Part shown: in pieces, positions 31,491 to 43,903 of the stretch
How the letters are laid out: each line of letters starts with the position of its first letter
How positions within the stretch are numbered: the first letter of the stretch is position 1
DNA from: Isoetes taiwanensis
Lineage: Eukaryota > Streptophyta > Lycopodiopsida > Isoetales > Isoetaceae
NCBI GenBank assembly: GCA_021234155.1
Contig: JAJEKV010000023.1
Location: 6,411,945-6,475,944, forward strand
Direction: 5' to 3'
DNA length: 64,000 nucleotides
Notes under the pieces: generated by a model
Told to the model about the DNA's origin: nothing
Databases searched by the model: none
Seen by the model: the letters and a program-made list of their open reading frames with translations, nothing else
Program-made: the position numbers and the translations under genes

Positions 31491-33149
31491 AAGGTTAGTA
31501 TTTCTTATGACAAATTTATGTAGGATCGAGATTTGAAGACAACTTATATTGTTATGCCAACTTAGTAGCAGGCAGGTTATGGCAGCATAAGCTAGGGTGC
31601 TGCATATATAAACAAAAAAAGAATGCTTGATGACATCAACACAGGACCACTGGCTGCTATCTGCATGTTATAGCTCTTTATCACTAAGAAGCTCTGGCAT
31701 TTGTAAAACCTTTAGCATATATAGTATGCTCCGAACAGGTTTGGCCATGTATTTTATGGCAACCTTTATGGCGCATTTGTGAAGCAGAAAGGATTTGTGA
31801 AGCAAATTCAGTTTATGCCTGTAGGTTTATGCAAAGAGGGAGATCCAGTTCAAGGTCCCTGACACAAATACATGGTTGACGGAATGAAAGTGTTGCAGCA
31901 ACAAAGCATCAACGCAAAGTAAGGTTCTCTGTTTTACATGTTTATGATTTTGAGAAAAAACCACTAAGTTGTGCTTTATAACCAACAGGATGCTATATAG
32001 CTAGGTTGCAGATGGGTAATAATTCTTTTACCAAGATATGGCTGAGAATAGAACATTTTAGAGATGGCTAAAAATAGAACATTTTAGGATGGTGCAATGT
32101 CACGTCACAACCAATCCATGTTTAATGGAAAAGCTTGAATGTCATACCAAATGCTATTCTTTATTAGAATCCAATACAAGCTATGCTTTAAGAATAATCT
32201 GGTAAAGCCAGTATAATCTTACCATTACAATGTCTTCTACTCTTGCCTTGATACAATTGCACTTGCTCTTTCAAGGCTCATACTTCATTTTGGCGAATGT
32301 TGTGAAATGCTGTGTGATTCAAAAGTTTAACAATTGTATAATCATAGTATGCCCTAAGGTATGCCACAATATTGCACCCCCCCAAATAGCAAGTAAAAGT
32401 CACCTACCATCTTGAATAATCCATTTAGATCTACAAATTTTGTATAAGTAAAAGATTATTGTTCCCACATCATCATTGTATGATCAATTAATCTGTGTTC
32501 ATTTGTCCTTTGTGTAAAACTGATTTTCATGGTTCAGTCTTACTATAATTGCATCCATCAAATGTGAATCATGAAGTTATCATAGACCAGTAACTCAGAT
32601 TCATATGCTGGCAGGAGAGATGCTATGCATATCTGTAGGTTGTTTGTACCATGCTTTATGGTCATTTACATTTCAAATCTAGAGGGCCTAAGATGGTGGA
32701 AACAAGCCTTTCTAGGTCAACCTACATGACATTCATTCATTCTTTTGTTGCACTATATATGGACACACAATATAATGTATGACCATTATAACTGTATATA
32801 ATGTACCATGGACTATATTTGTTACACTATATAATAATGTATGATATAGATATAGCTATGACTATTTAATGTGTTTTACAACTCAATCAATGGAGACTGA
32901 AACTTTGTTACAATGCCATGGCTCTAGCATTGGTATGGAAGCAACGCAAAGTTTGGAGATGTAAGACATATTCTGACTTCGACTCTGCAGTGCATTTAAT
33001 CAAATGAATGAGGCCAGAATGTATCCTCGTATTCTTCCACAACTTCTCAGCGCACCATCTGTGCATGACTTGGCATTATACATACTTGAGGTTCTAGATA
33101 AACGTCTGCCATTACTGAGCCCTCAGTAGTCATTATCTAAGCTTGTCTA
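31491..33149. other. Non-coding DNA, no recognisable gene
   Basis: No domains or clear repeats. AT-rich with tata/atgta simple sequence at 32750-32880. Confidence 0.6.
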
Positions 33150-33341
33150 GTATCATCATTACTGCAAAGGTTTTTCCCTTGAAAACCTTTCGAGGCAGGG
33201 GTTTTTTAATCCTAGTAGTAATGATTGTACTAGCCCATTGTATGGGTCCCATGACCTATTGGTCTCTGTGGACGTTAAAAAAACTATTCTATTCTATTCT
33301 ATTCTATTCTATTCTATTCTATTCTATTCTATTCTATACGT
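33150..33341 (+). mobile_element. LINE-A copy 4, 3' UTR and tail only
   Basis: tcattactgcaaaggttttt through gggtcccatgacctattgg matches the LINE-A 3' UTR, including the aaaacctttcgaggcagggg hairpin region, then about ten ATTCT units to 33337. It has no coding sequence. Confidence 0.88.
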
Positions 33342-34241
33342 CTGCCATGGTTATATGTATAAAAAAAGCAACAAAGAAGCCAAGGTTTGTTCATTATTCA
33401 AATTATATCAAATGAGTTTTTATTGTCAATATTTTATAATGAGTTTTGCATATGCTTATGTGCGATAGAAATTTCTGAATATCAACCTTAATGCTTACAC
33501 GTGTTTATACATAGAATTTCAAGGGAATCAATTTGTTTTCCAAATAAGTGGATTGAAACTATCGAATACCATTGCGGAACTAAGTATGAAATATGCTAGA
33601 AACGAGGAACATTTTCAATGAATCGAGCCTACAAGACTTGAAAATGGAGCACTTGCACCAAATTTGGGAGTTGTTCCAAGGAGTAAACATTTGAAGCACT
33701 CGGTTTGATCACATAATTTGTGTTTGATTGCCTTTGTGCACAAATGATTTTTATGGTCCAATCTTACTGTTGCATCCATCAAATATGAATCATAAAGTTA
33801 TCTTGAGAAAGCGAGTCTTATCAATATAAAACCTTAATTGCAAATCAATCACACAATCCTTATATTAGAAAATGCTTCTTTCTTCTCTCTAATCATCTAC
33901 ATGAACCCAACCTATGCTCAGCAACAAGTTATTAAAGGCAACATCATTCCTAAGGTTCATATAGATGTTGCCCAGCAACAACGCTGGGCATATTTTCTTC
34001 TAAGCTATTCGATATCAAATGTAAAATCCAAACATATCAGGCAAATCGAATAGAGTTAGACATATTTAAAATGATAACCTATAATATCACAGAGTGCCAC
34101 ACTTTACATATGCACACAACAATTACAGCCCAAAATATTTACGACTCTCAACTTATGCCAACAATACTGGGCACCATTGCTAGTAAAAAAATAAAATAAT
34201 GGCCCCTTATCTGTTGAAGGGCAGCCTATCCACGTGTAAAA
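33342..34241. other. Non-coding DNA, no recognisable gene
   Basis: The plus frame 33838-34053 shows no known domain. Confidence 0.55.
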
Positions 34242-34717
34242 CAATAATCTGAGTGGTTATGGCTTAAGCGGTCCTTCAAAATTCGATGGCTCTGGACCGT
34301 TGCCTAGGTTAGAGCAGATGATGCTCCACAAAGGTATGGATCGACGCCTTACGATGCTCCACAAAAATAAATCTGGGTTTTGTTAGCTCTATTTATCGTA
34401 ACTCTATTTCAGCCTTAATTAAGATCATATTCAAGATCATAGTTCCCGGCATCACAGGATAATTTGAGTTGGATGTGGCTTAAGCCATTTGATCATGATC
34501 TAGAATAGACTGTTTCCAAAATTCAATTGCCGTTTTGGACTGTCGCCTAGGTTAGATCAGAAGATGCTCCACAAAGGTATGGATTGTCGTCTATGGTTAG
34601 GTCAGAAGATGCTCCACAAAGGTAAATTAGGGTTTTTATAGCTCCTGTTTATCGTAGCTTTACCCAGCCTTAATTAAGATCACATTCAAGATTATAGTTC
34701 CCGTCATCACAGAATAA
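34242..34717. repeat. Tandem duplication, about 216- and 260-bp units
   Basis: Unit 1 starts aataatctgagtggttatgg, unit 2 gataatttgagttggatgtg at 34458. Both contain gatgctccacaaaggtatgg, cagccttaattaagatca and atagttccc(g)g. Unit 2 is longer because agaagatgctccacaaaggt is internally doubled (34561 and 34607). Confidence 0.88.
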
Positions 34718-37634
34718 TGAACTCTGCCATGCCATTTGCATTTCGGGTTCTCACTTTGGTATGGACCAACATGTCTATTTCCCAGAGTTTGCTCTGTAAT
34801 CCGTGCAAGTTGATGTTTAGATGTGGTGGGGTCAGTTCTAGCTGCAAAGGCATGTGCAATGCATTCTCCATGACATGATTAAAAGTTTTATCTGATGAAC
34901 AGGGCCTGAGTGATAATTTCTCTGGTGCTAGCCTTTATATGGCAATTATACAGTCTATGGCTTTTAATTCGTCAACGCAAAGGTATGCCAGTCTGTATGT
35001 CTCTTAAGTTGCCGGCTGCCTTCAATGCGTCAAATAAGAAGGGGCGATTTGAACTCAATGCATCAGCATATGTCTATGACTCTTTTACATTAATTATTGG
35101 AATTTGAAAGACCAAAACGTCCCCCTTTGATATGATGTAGGGCAATAATGGTAGTCAATCCACGTTTTGATCTACGTACCTTGCTGCTGATGTGTTGCAG
35201 AACCAAAAATTCTATATGAAAATGCAGCATTCTGTATCTCTATTGTGGCCACTCATCGCTCCTTCAGCCTGCCATTTCCTTCCTAGGTTTATTTTAATCA
35301 ATTATTATCAGCACATAATGTTGCAAACTGGTAAAGAACGTATATGTGCTGGCGCAAGGTCAATTCTTGGTTCGTTTTTGAGTTATGACTCTGCATATTG
35401 CTTTGTAAGCCTCCTATCTTCTCTTGGATTATAGGGTCTGTGATTATACTCAGTATAATAGGGTACCTCTGCATAGGCATCCTCTAAATTAGTGGCTAGA
35501 CATAGGCATCCTCTAAACTAGTGGCTAGATGGAGTATTATAGTTTGGCAGCTTCCCAATTCCAGGCAATTGCATCAGAATATATTTGTCATGTTTAGGGC
35601 TGTGCATATGCTCAGTATAATAGGATACCTCTCCATAGGGATCCTCTAAACTGTTGACTAAGCTTCCCATGGAGTACGGATGCAATAGAATTGACAATTT
35701 CTCTTTGGAACAGTTAACTATCCATTTGGTATTATTAATTTGTTTGTTTGAAATTATTTTCTTGGTTTAGGCTTAGATTGATTTAGTTGAATTATGTTGA
35801 AAATTAGTTGCTTGTGTCCTTTCAAGAAAGTCTCGTCGCTTCCAACTTCAAGAAAGTCCTGTAGTGGACCCTCAGCCTGCCGTAATCTGCTGCAGTCTTG
35901 TCCGCTAACTTTCTTCGTATTTTGTTTGGTGGGGAATGCCTAACTATCTAGTTCTTTCTTTTTGTAATTGTAACTTCTATTTTTAAGATACTTGTTTGAG
36001 GATTTCTTATTATGGTTATAGACGATATCGTTTTGCGCATATTGGTGGAAGGATTATCTCTTAAGGGTCTTTATTCTGGTTTAAATGGAAACCTTGCTGG
36101 AGTTCTACCGTAAGTGCGTTCTTGTTTATTTCCAGGTTATAAATTTCCATAAAAAACTCTATTTTACTATGTATCAAAGGCATGACTGTATATAATATTT
36201 TAGACAACTTATGAAACAAAGCAAACAATTGTTAGGACTGCTAAGAACATCCACATTCGCATGAATTTTTGGTGCTTATGACAAGCACGTTTGCGAATGC
36301 ATCATATTTTGCTCGAATGTTTAAGCATGAACGCAAGGGAAGGAGGCACAGAGAAGGAGGACCCTAAGTGAAGTTATGTATGCCTTTCAGAACTACGTAG
36401 GAAGTAAAGGATCATAGATGGCACAGGGGAGTGCTATTCTATGAGGGGTTTAGAGGGGTCTTACATCCTATGCCTGGAGGCGATTGAACTTGACTGACTA
36501 ATCGGGTGTGTACGAACCTATCAAGCAGAAGCTACTCAAAAAATTTCCAGAGAATTTTAGTTCAATTGCTGGTTCAAACCTCTTCTGTTTTCCTGTCATT
36601 ACATAGTTTAGCCCATTGGTTGCTCTTACTTGGTTGAAACCAATACATGACTTAAATTGAAATTCTAGTAAGAAAAGAAACCACATCTACTAGCAGCTTC
36701 TAAAAATTCCTGCTTTTAAATAACCATGATATATGATGAAAACAAGAAAAGTTGAGGGCCCAGTACAAGTGCATAGTACAACTACATACAGTCCCAGATA
36801 TGGTGATATGCTTGCACACACTGTTTACTACAAGTAATGGTACAGATTTATGTAGATGAGGCTGAGATGCTGGTCTCTAGTGGGCAGAGAGGATAAGCTG
36901 CTACTCAATAGTACAGAAACGGTTGAGAGAAACGGTCTCTCAACCATACAGTCCAACAATGAAATGAGAACATCAATGCTTTGTGAGGAAGATGTCTAAA
37001 GATTATTTACATTTAACTTTAGCTTGTCTTGTTGGGAGTTATGACGATGCATATTGCTTTTTTGCAGAACTTGAGCATGGAGCGACCTGTTATTGCTAAA
37101 AGTTTATGAAAACTTAAAGAGTAAGAAGTAAGAATTCATTGTTGTAGGGGTTTAATTGATGAAGGTTATCATTGTTTTGATTCTATGTTACTAGATTATC
37201 TCTTTAGACCACTAGCAGATCATTGCAGATGCATGCTTTCGCTTTTAAGCAGAGCATGGCAAATAGATGAAGTCGAGGACGTTTTAATAAATACCAATGG
37301 AGCCTGATTTTGTGAGTTGGGCTGAATTCTTGGGAGTGTTCTGAGTGCCACGAGAAAAATGCACCTTAGATCATATGTTTGATGAATTTTGGGCAGATAA
37401 GAAACAATTCTTATGAATTAATTGGGAGTTCTATGATAAACAAATAAAATAAGGATTCAGTCAATTAACAATCATCTTCAGGAAGGCAAGTTGCGTGCTG
37501 CTTACGGAAGTTAGACTCGTTTCAATAAGTTACGATCATGAATGATATTAGGCTGTGCTATTGGTTTAGTGGCTGCGTTTCTAGCTCAAGGATTATCCAG
37601 AAATAAGATTGCATGCTCTCTGTATCTCTAACTG
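34718..37634. other. Non-coding DNA with one direct-repeat pair
   Basis: ctcagtataatag(g)atacctct is repeated at 35449 and 35611 with following catagg(c/g)atcctctaaa. A short plus-strand stretch at 36020-36110 (LVEGLSLKGLYSGLNGNLAGVLP split by a gtaag donor) is faintly like a leucine-rich repeat but too short to call. Confidence 0.5.
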
Positions 37635-37806
37635 CCAATTGTAGCAAATAAAAACCTCCTTCCTTTCTAATATTCTTCGTCAAGTATTCTGTTTGATCTC
37701 TCATAACCTGGGCATTACAGCCAACTGTGGCAAATAAGAACCTCCTTCCTTTCTAGAATTCTTCGTCAAGTATTCTGTTTGATCTCTCATAACCTGGGCA
37801 TTACAG
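37635..37806. repeat. Exact-length tandem duplication, 2 x 86 bp
   Basis: Units 37635-37720 and 37721-37806 differ at only a few positions; both end in cataacctgggcattacag. Confidence 0.96.
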
Positions 37807-39850
37807 TTTGATATTTAAATTTTGGGGTGTCGAATCAAATCATTTCATGTTTGGGGTGCGAAATCATTTTATGAAATCATACAAGAGTCTTGTTGGAGAC
37901 TTTAATGCTTGTATAGGTCGATCTACAACTTGAAAGTTATATTTTAAACAAGCCACTTTTTGAAGGAAAATTTATTGACTTCCTACACGAGGAAAAAATC
38001 GTATTCTGTGGCGTAGGGTTCAATTCTTCAATCTCTTTTTTAGGTGCCTTACTGCAGCTGTTTAATCCAACTTTCACGAACAGCATACATAATGAATCTT
38101 TGTCACTTCTTCATAGTAAATTTTATGTTTATGGAATCAGAGCTTTCCTAATTTGCACTTTCAAAGGCCAAGTGTAATGATTTCAGACTTAAGCTTTTCA
38201 TATTTGCTGATTGTACTCAATTATAAGTCGTAGAACTCTTGTGAGGTCTTTTACCTTTGGTAATAGATTAAGAAAATCAAGGAACTGCGTACCTCCTATG
38301 TGGTGTAATAGAATCTTCTTCTCCACATGGTCTAAAAGAATCATCTGTCTCCACATGATGGTTTGATGGCACTTTGGTTACAAATGGGATGCAAGGACAT
38401 CTTGTATTTTGATATGCCACCATATTGGAACATATTCTACTTGAAAGCCCTAGTATTGCACTTGACTTGAAAGCTCTAGTATTGTAGCATTCTTAACAAT
38501 CACCTATGCTCTGTCGTGATGACTACCATCTCGGATCATAACATAAGCACACACTTGTACCATGATGTGGCTTCTAAGATAATAGGTTTGAAACACGAGA
38601 GTTGTCTTCATGCTAAAACTTTTATATCAGTTGACATCATCGTCTATTGCTCAATGCTAATTTGAAATTGACAACCATCTGTAGGTGACACCATCTGTAG
38701 GTTGTAGTGGATATCACTTTCTGTTATCTTGCAATATTGGTCTTGTTTGGTTATCTTGCAATATTGGCCTTAGTTGGTCTTGTTCAACAAGATATGCTTG
38801 TGTGTTTTTTATCTTGAGCAAATGCAACATGCATCCTTAACCCCAAAAAAAAAGGGACTAACAAAAAGGTGCAGCAAAAGACTTGGGCAATTTTAAGCTT
38901 GAATTCATTATGTAAAATGGAAAAGATAGTCACATCCATTAGATATAGTTTTATTAGGCTTTTTGAATGGAGTTGAATTAAATAATATGATAACAAAAAG
39001 TACTGAGGTCCTGAAAGTGTGAAAACAATGCAGAGTGTTAGCTTTATAGAGCATTGTTTTAAGAGATATACCAAGACAACTTAAATTCACATGAATAGTG
39101 TAAGAAAAGGGCATGAGGATTTATGAGATATGAATGAATTGAAGGGAGATTTGGTGCAAACAAATCTAATGAGAAAACAAATATAATAGAGCATATATGG
39201 TATATTGGTGAGTTAAATGTTCAAAATAAATGAAAGCACAAGGAGTTGAACCTATATGTGTCACTATCATGCCTAATATGCGGCCACTAGGTTGCCACAA
39301 TTCGATGATGATTTTGAAGTTGAGTATAATAATACAATGTTCAATAGTTGCCTAGAAACCACAGATTCTAAGTGTTCATTTGTTGCAAACTGGCCACTCG
39401 ATAGAAGGCGCTCCAATGATTTGTAAGGTATGCATTTTTGCCAAAAGGTAGGCAAAAAGGCCTACTCATAAAGAACTCAAAATAGGGTTATGAGGACGGA
39501 TTAGAAAAGTTGGTTGGCTTTTGTTAATAGAGCAATATCCTTAGCATTCTGTTAATAGAACATTATCCTTAACGTTCGCAAGTTACAACTTCTTCCTTCT
39601 TCCATGAGATCGAAATTCCTCGCAACATATGCCTTCAATAGCCATCAGTAGCAAAAGCAGAATGGGCTTGGTGAGAAGGCAGAAGCGAAGGTTGCCACTT
39701 AAAAAATTCTCTAGGAGGACAAAAAATTGCATTTTAGGTCAGCAGTCAGTATTTCATGGCCATTCCTCCTGTGGAATTGAAAACTATTATGGATTACAAT
39801 CATATAAGTACATATAACTACTAGAGAGGATTTCCATCAAACATGTGCAG
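37807..39850. other. Non-coding DNA, no recognisable gene
   Basis: A block at 38848-38900 (gactaacaaaaaggtgcagc then cttgggcaattttaagctt) resembles one at 44797-44850, so it is part of a dispersed repeat. No domain seen. Confidence 0.5.
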
Positions 39851-40176
39851 GTTCCAAATTCACTTCCTCTGCTGCGAAATTTGTTACAAGGCCAGATTAT
39901 AACCACAAGAAACTAGTAAAATAGAAAGGGAAAGCTAAGTAGAGACTCGGAAATACTTTTATTAGGCAAACTTATCAGCTCAATCTTGTAGATGCAACAC
40001 CTTTTTCAATCTTTGGTGAGAGTGACCAGGATGAAAACATGAATATTGACAACTAGAGATGTGAGGAGGCTAACAAAAGACAGACGAATGAGGTGGCAAC
40101 ACTTGGTTTGTTTTCTACCAAACTTAAAGACAAGGGACTAGTTCATTTCTTCCCAAGTATGACCCAATGGAATTGA
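39851..40176 (+). pseudogene. Possible exon of an unidentified gene with three TAG codons
   Basis: After a gtgcag acceptor the frame reads SKFTSSAAKFVTRPDYNHKK, then TAG (39922), KGKAK, TAG (39940), then RLGNTFIRQTYQLNLVDATP ... FGESDQDENMNIDN, TAG (40054), then RCEEANKRQTNEVATLGLF, ending in TGA at 40174. Codon-like composition throughout, but no known domain. If the TAGs were CAG, the exon would be open for about 108 codons. Confidence 0.4.
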
Positions 40177-41970
40177 TATTTGGTTAAGTTCAGTGGCTCA
40201 ATCGCAAAAGACAGTATTTGCTAAATAAAACTATAGTTGGTTAGAGGAAGAAAATGGGAGCAATATGCCAGCATATGAAAGCTAGGAAATTTTCTTGCCA
40301 ATACAAAGAACACACTGTAAAGGCTTCAACACGACACTCTCATTGTCATGCCGTAATCTCAACCTTGAAGGCTACTACGGTTAACACTATTAGAAAATTT
40401 CTGCTTGCAAAGAATTACAGATTGGAATGCGAAAAATAGTAGGTGTTAAGTATTCTTCATCTTAGACAATCAAACTAGAAAATAAAACACATCCAGAATA
40501 GGACCATCTAATGGAGGTTTCTTCTCTCTTGCTTTAAATAGTTCATAGCCAACTAAACTCAAGAATCACGACGTCTTAAAAAATGGTGTAACTTGATGCC
40601 TTTAAAAGCTTGTAAAGGTATCTCTATAAGTGCATGAGGTACTACTAATCTTGCTGCCTTTTGCATGCCTTTGTTAATCGTGCTTAAACTCAAACATTGG
40701 GACTGTGTAAAATAGCTGTGAGTCTCTTGGAAGACATGCGTTTGCAATATAATGGAGGAAGAATAATGGGATGGGAGAGGATAGTGGGGAAAGCCTTAAA
40801 AGAATAGTGAGATACGCATGTAAATCAGTGGCAATGGAAATCCTTGGTCAAAGCCATAGCAAGGAAAACACAGAGACAAATATGGCTAGGTGAATTTGGC
40901 AAGTTGCACAGTATGGAAAAGTATTTTGGAGTTAGGACGACGTTCCCCAACAGGTACGATTCACTATTTTTCTCAACCGTCCCTTTTTCTAGATCAAGAT
41001 CTAAGGACCAGGTGAACGTCCACATTCAATTTTAGGACATATAGATAGTCTAGGCTTTCAGATAAGGTGACATTCAAGATAGGGCTGTTGCGCTAAAAAG
41101 AAAAAGGGAAGGGGGGGGAGAGGGGCAATTTACAAAAAAAAAAATCTATGAATGGACTAGCATACTAGGACTAGCTTGAAAGGTTCAAGAAAAGTGCAAG
41201 TTGTGGGGATCTCGAAATGGACTAGTTAAACTTGCAATTAGCTTCAAAAGTTCAATACTTTTTTGTATGAGCATTGAAGCTGAAGTTCGTATCATGGCAA
41301 TATCTAAGCATAGATGCTTTATTAAAAAATGCCTCTTGTCTCTTGTAGCACATGAAAAGTGGATGTGCTATAAGATAAGATACAATGAAAAACAAAAAAT
41401 ACTGTGTATTGCATTAATTGTATCAGCATAGACATGACAACTTCTAATATCTAAGCCTAGTGAAACATAGTTGTCCTATAGAAGACCATTCTTATTATAT
41501 TTGTTTCGTTTCGTGCAGTGATTTGTAACATCTTTTAATATAATCCAGTGAAGTGACCACTTCTTTAGGTTCGTTATGATCTCAAGTCAGTAATAAGTAA
41601 GTATTTTGAACATTTACTTAGAAAGAATACTACATAGGCTGATGTGTTTCTCTACGATGCCCCAAAAATATATTAACGTTCAAAATGGTCTTATATACTT
41701 TTTGATTGATGCAACAAGTCACTTGCATCACCTGTTGGTATTCTGAGGGTAAGCTTGTTGGTCAGGAATTCATGTTTGCCAAGTGGGGATGCTCCCACTG
41801 TCGGTTGCCGCAGCCATCGGACAAGCAAGAAATGCCTTCCCAATAATACAAAAAGTCTAAAATCTGCTATGTATAGTGACATCTTGGACTCTAAATATGG
41901 AGTCCTTACATATAACGGTTGTTAATGAAACCAAAAGCTAAATTTAATTAAAAAAAAGGAACCTTGCAGT
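40177..41970. other. Non-coding DNA; searched for the missing N-terminal exon of the next gene
   Basis: I looked here for a MYND zinc finger (C-x2-C ... C-x2-C ... H/C pattern) belonging to the gene that follows and did not find one. Short plus-strand frames at 40254-40439 and 40844-41035 have no recognised domain. Confidence 0.5.
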
Positions 41971-43903
41971 TGAGAAGATATCGTTCTCATTATGAAGAAG
42001 AAGAAGGAAGTGCGTGTCATGGAAATTGAACTTGATGGAGCGCCCCTGCATCTATTCTCCACTGCACATGGCAATGTATGTATTTGTAAAACTATTGGCC
42101 CTGTTTGTTTACACTTTAATGCATTTTACATTTTTTAATCCTGAGATTAGATGTTCGTAATGAGCGAAGTAGCTGTGGAGCTCTTTAAAGACAACCCTGG
42201 AGCTTTTGGAAAGGTATGTTCCTGATCCAACACGGTCAGTTAATTTTTCGAAGCATGTCATCTATTGATGTTTTCTATCTTATGAAAGGAGCTGAGAGTT
42301 GGTAGATATCCTCGTATTCATGTCATGGATAAGACAGTGATGCAAAAAATAGAGCAATACCATATTCCACCAGAGTCAGCCACTGTGGTTGGAGCAACCA
42401 TCATTCCACCTAGCACGCTTGAGGACATTTTATCCAACAGAAGAAGGGTCAGTGTTGAATGATTTACCTATTTTATGTCATTACGTATTAATGCTATTAA
42501 AGTCTATAAACTATTTAATTCTAAAACTCTATGAGCCATAACCATTTTGTTTTATGTGTAGGATGACTTGGTCTCCTCATTGAGGATATCATTGTTGAAG
42601 ATAGTTGTACAAGAAGCTGCAAAATTGCTTGAGCACGGTTTGTTTGAGGATGCCCTTCCCTTTGCTATGGATGCTGTGCATCAAGGACAAATACTCTTCT
42701 ACCCAAAATTTCCAAATCAATTAGTTCCAATATACCTTATTGCTATTCAGGTACAAAAACCTTTAAATTAGAGCTTTCTAGCCGTAGAACATGACAAAGA
42801 ATCCTATGTTATATTATATCCTATTCATCATAGGGAACTCAACCATTATCACTATGTATATTACACTACTCTACATCCTGTGGTTGAGGGCGTATAGTTC
42901 TTGTAAAAACATAATATTGTAATGTTTGAATGGTTCAGTTCGGATACTAATGGCTGCCCCCCTAGGCAAATCTAGGTTTGGGTAGAACTATGCAAAGTGA
43001 AGACTTGTTGGGACTCGCTGCATGGTTACTCCTCCGGGACAGGTCCGAAGAAAGCCAAAATAAATTAAGGGCGGAATTATCCCGATTATATGGACAACTA
43101 TATGCTCTTCAGGTTTGACCAATTTCTTGCTTATATTTGCTTTCATATGACATAAAAGAGAAGAAATGGTGCAGGGAAAGACAGAACACGCATTAAAGGC
43201 ATTTGCTGAAGAAGTCTATCATGATGCATTGCATTATGGGATAGATGATCCGCATACTACTATTGGACTTTTCCACTTATCTAGAGTCTTCAAAAGCATG
43301 GTAGGCCGTACTCCTCTAACCTGCATTTAGATTTATGTTTTTAGTTCATATCAGGACTGCAAAAATGTGAAATTGGAAGTGTTTAAAACTTAATTTTGTC
43401 TCTACGCAACTTGACTTTGCTAATTATTTTTATATGAAACCTGTAGAGAAGAAATGAGGATAGCATGGCATATGATGATCGGATTATTTACATTTGGTTG
43501 CAACGATTAGAAAGGATTATTTTTGAAGAGGAAAGAAAGCATGCATCTGCTTTGTCTGGCGTCAATGTCCAAGAAGCAAGAGCCATGATAAAGGTCAAGG
43601 ATGCCTAAAGAATTAAGTATAGAAATCTTAACGTAATTCAAGCCTTAAATGTTACTAGTTGTCCTGCGCTTTTCTGAAAGAAAATACGTGCAGGAAATTT
43701 ATGAGGAAAGAGAAAGATTACTGGGAGAAAATAATTTACGAGTGGGCGAGGCTTTGCTTGTTTTAGGCTTGCTATTGTTTGTCATGGAGGAACAAAATTT
43801 GGCATTGAGCAATCTTGAAAGAGCTAGCACCTCGTGCAAAGATGATGAGAAATTACATAGATTAGCCAATGAAACGATTCGATTGTTGTCTGTTGCCAAG
43901 TAG
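41971..43903 (+). CDS. ZMYND12-like TPR protein (cilia/flagella), eight visible exons, apparently intact
   Basis: ZMYND12 is an axonemal protein of motile cilia and sperm flagella that partners TTC29. Exons: 41971-42075, 42151-42213, 42289-42447, 42562-42750, 42966-43112, 43175-43300, 43447-43593 and 43694-43903, every one a multiple of three with GT..AG borders and no stop until TAG at 43901-43903. The region VVQEAAKLLEHGLFEDALPF ... LVPIYLIAIQANLGLGR and HYGIDDPHTTIGLFHLSRVF match the TPR-like helices of animal ZMYND12 (tandem helix pairs, LxLGR turn). About 348 residues are visible. The first exon follows an acceptor (ccttgcag), so an upstream start exon is missing from my model. The N-terminal part seen here (VMEIELDGAPLHLF) is not a MYND finger. 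It is the only gene here I believe functional. Orthology is by pattern from memory and needs a search. Confidence 0.8.

Noticed and set aside
34242-34717. CRISPR-like or satellite array
   Set aside because: Only two diverged units with no regular spacers; a simple tandem duplication.
36020-36110. Leucine-rich-repeat receptor fragment
   Set aside because: Fewer than 30 residues and only a loose match; no neighbouring LRR or kinase sequence.
40177-41970. MYND zinc-finger exon for the ZMYND12-like gene
   Set aside because: No cluster with the needed Cys/His spacing found on the plus strand.
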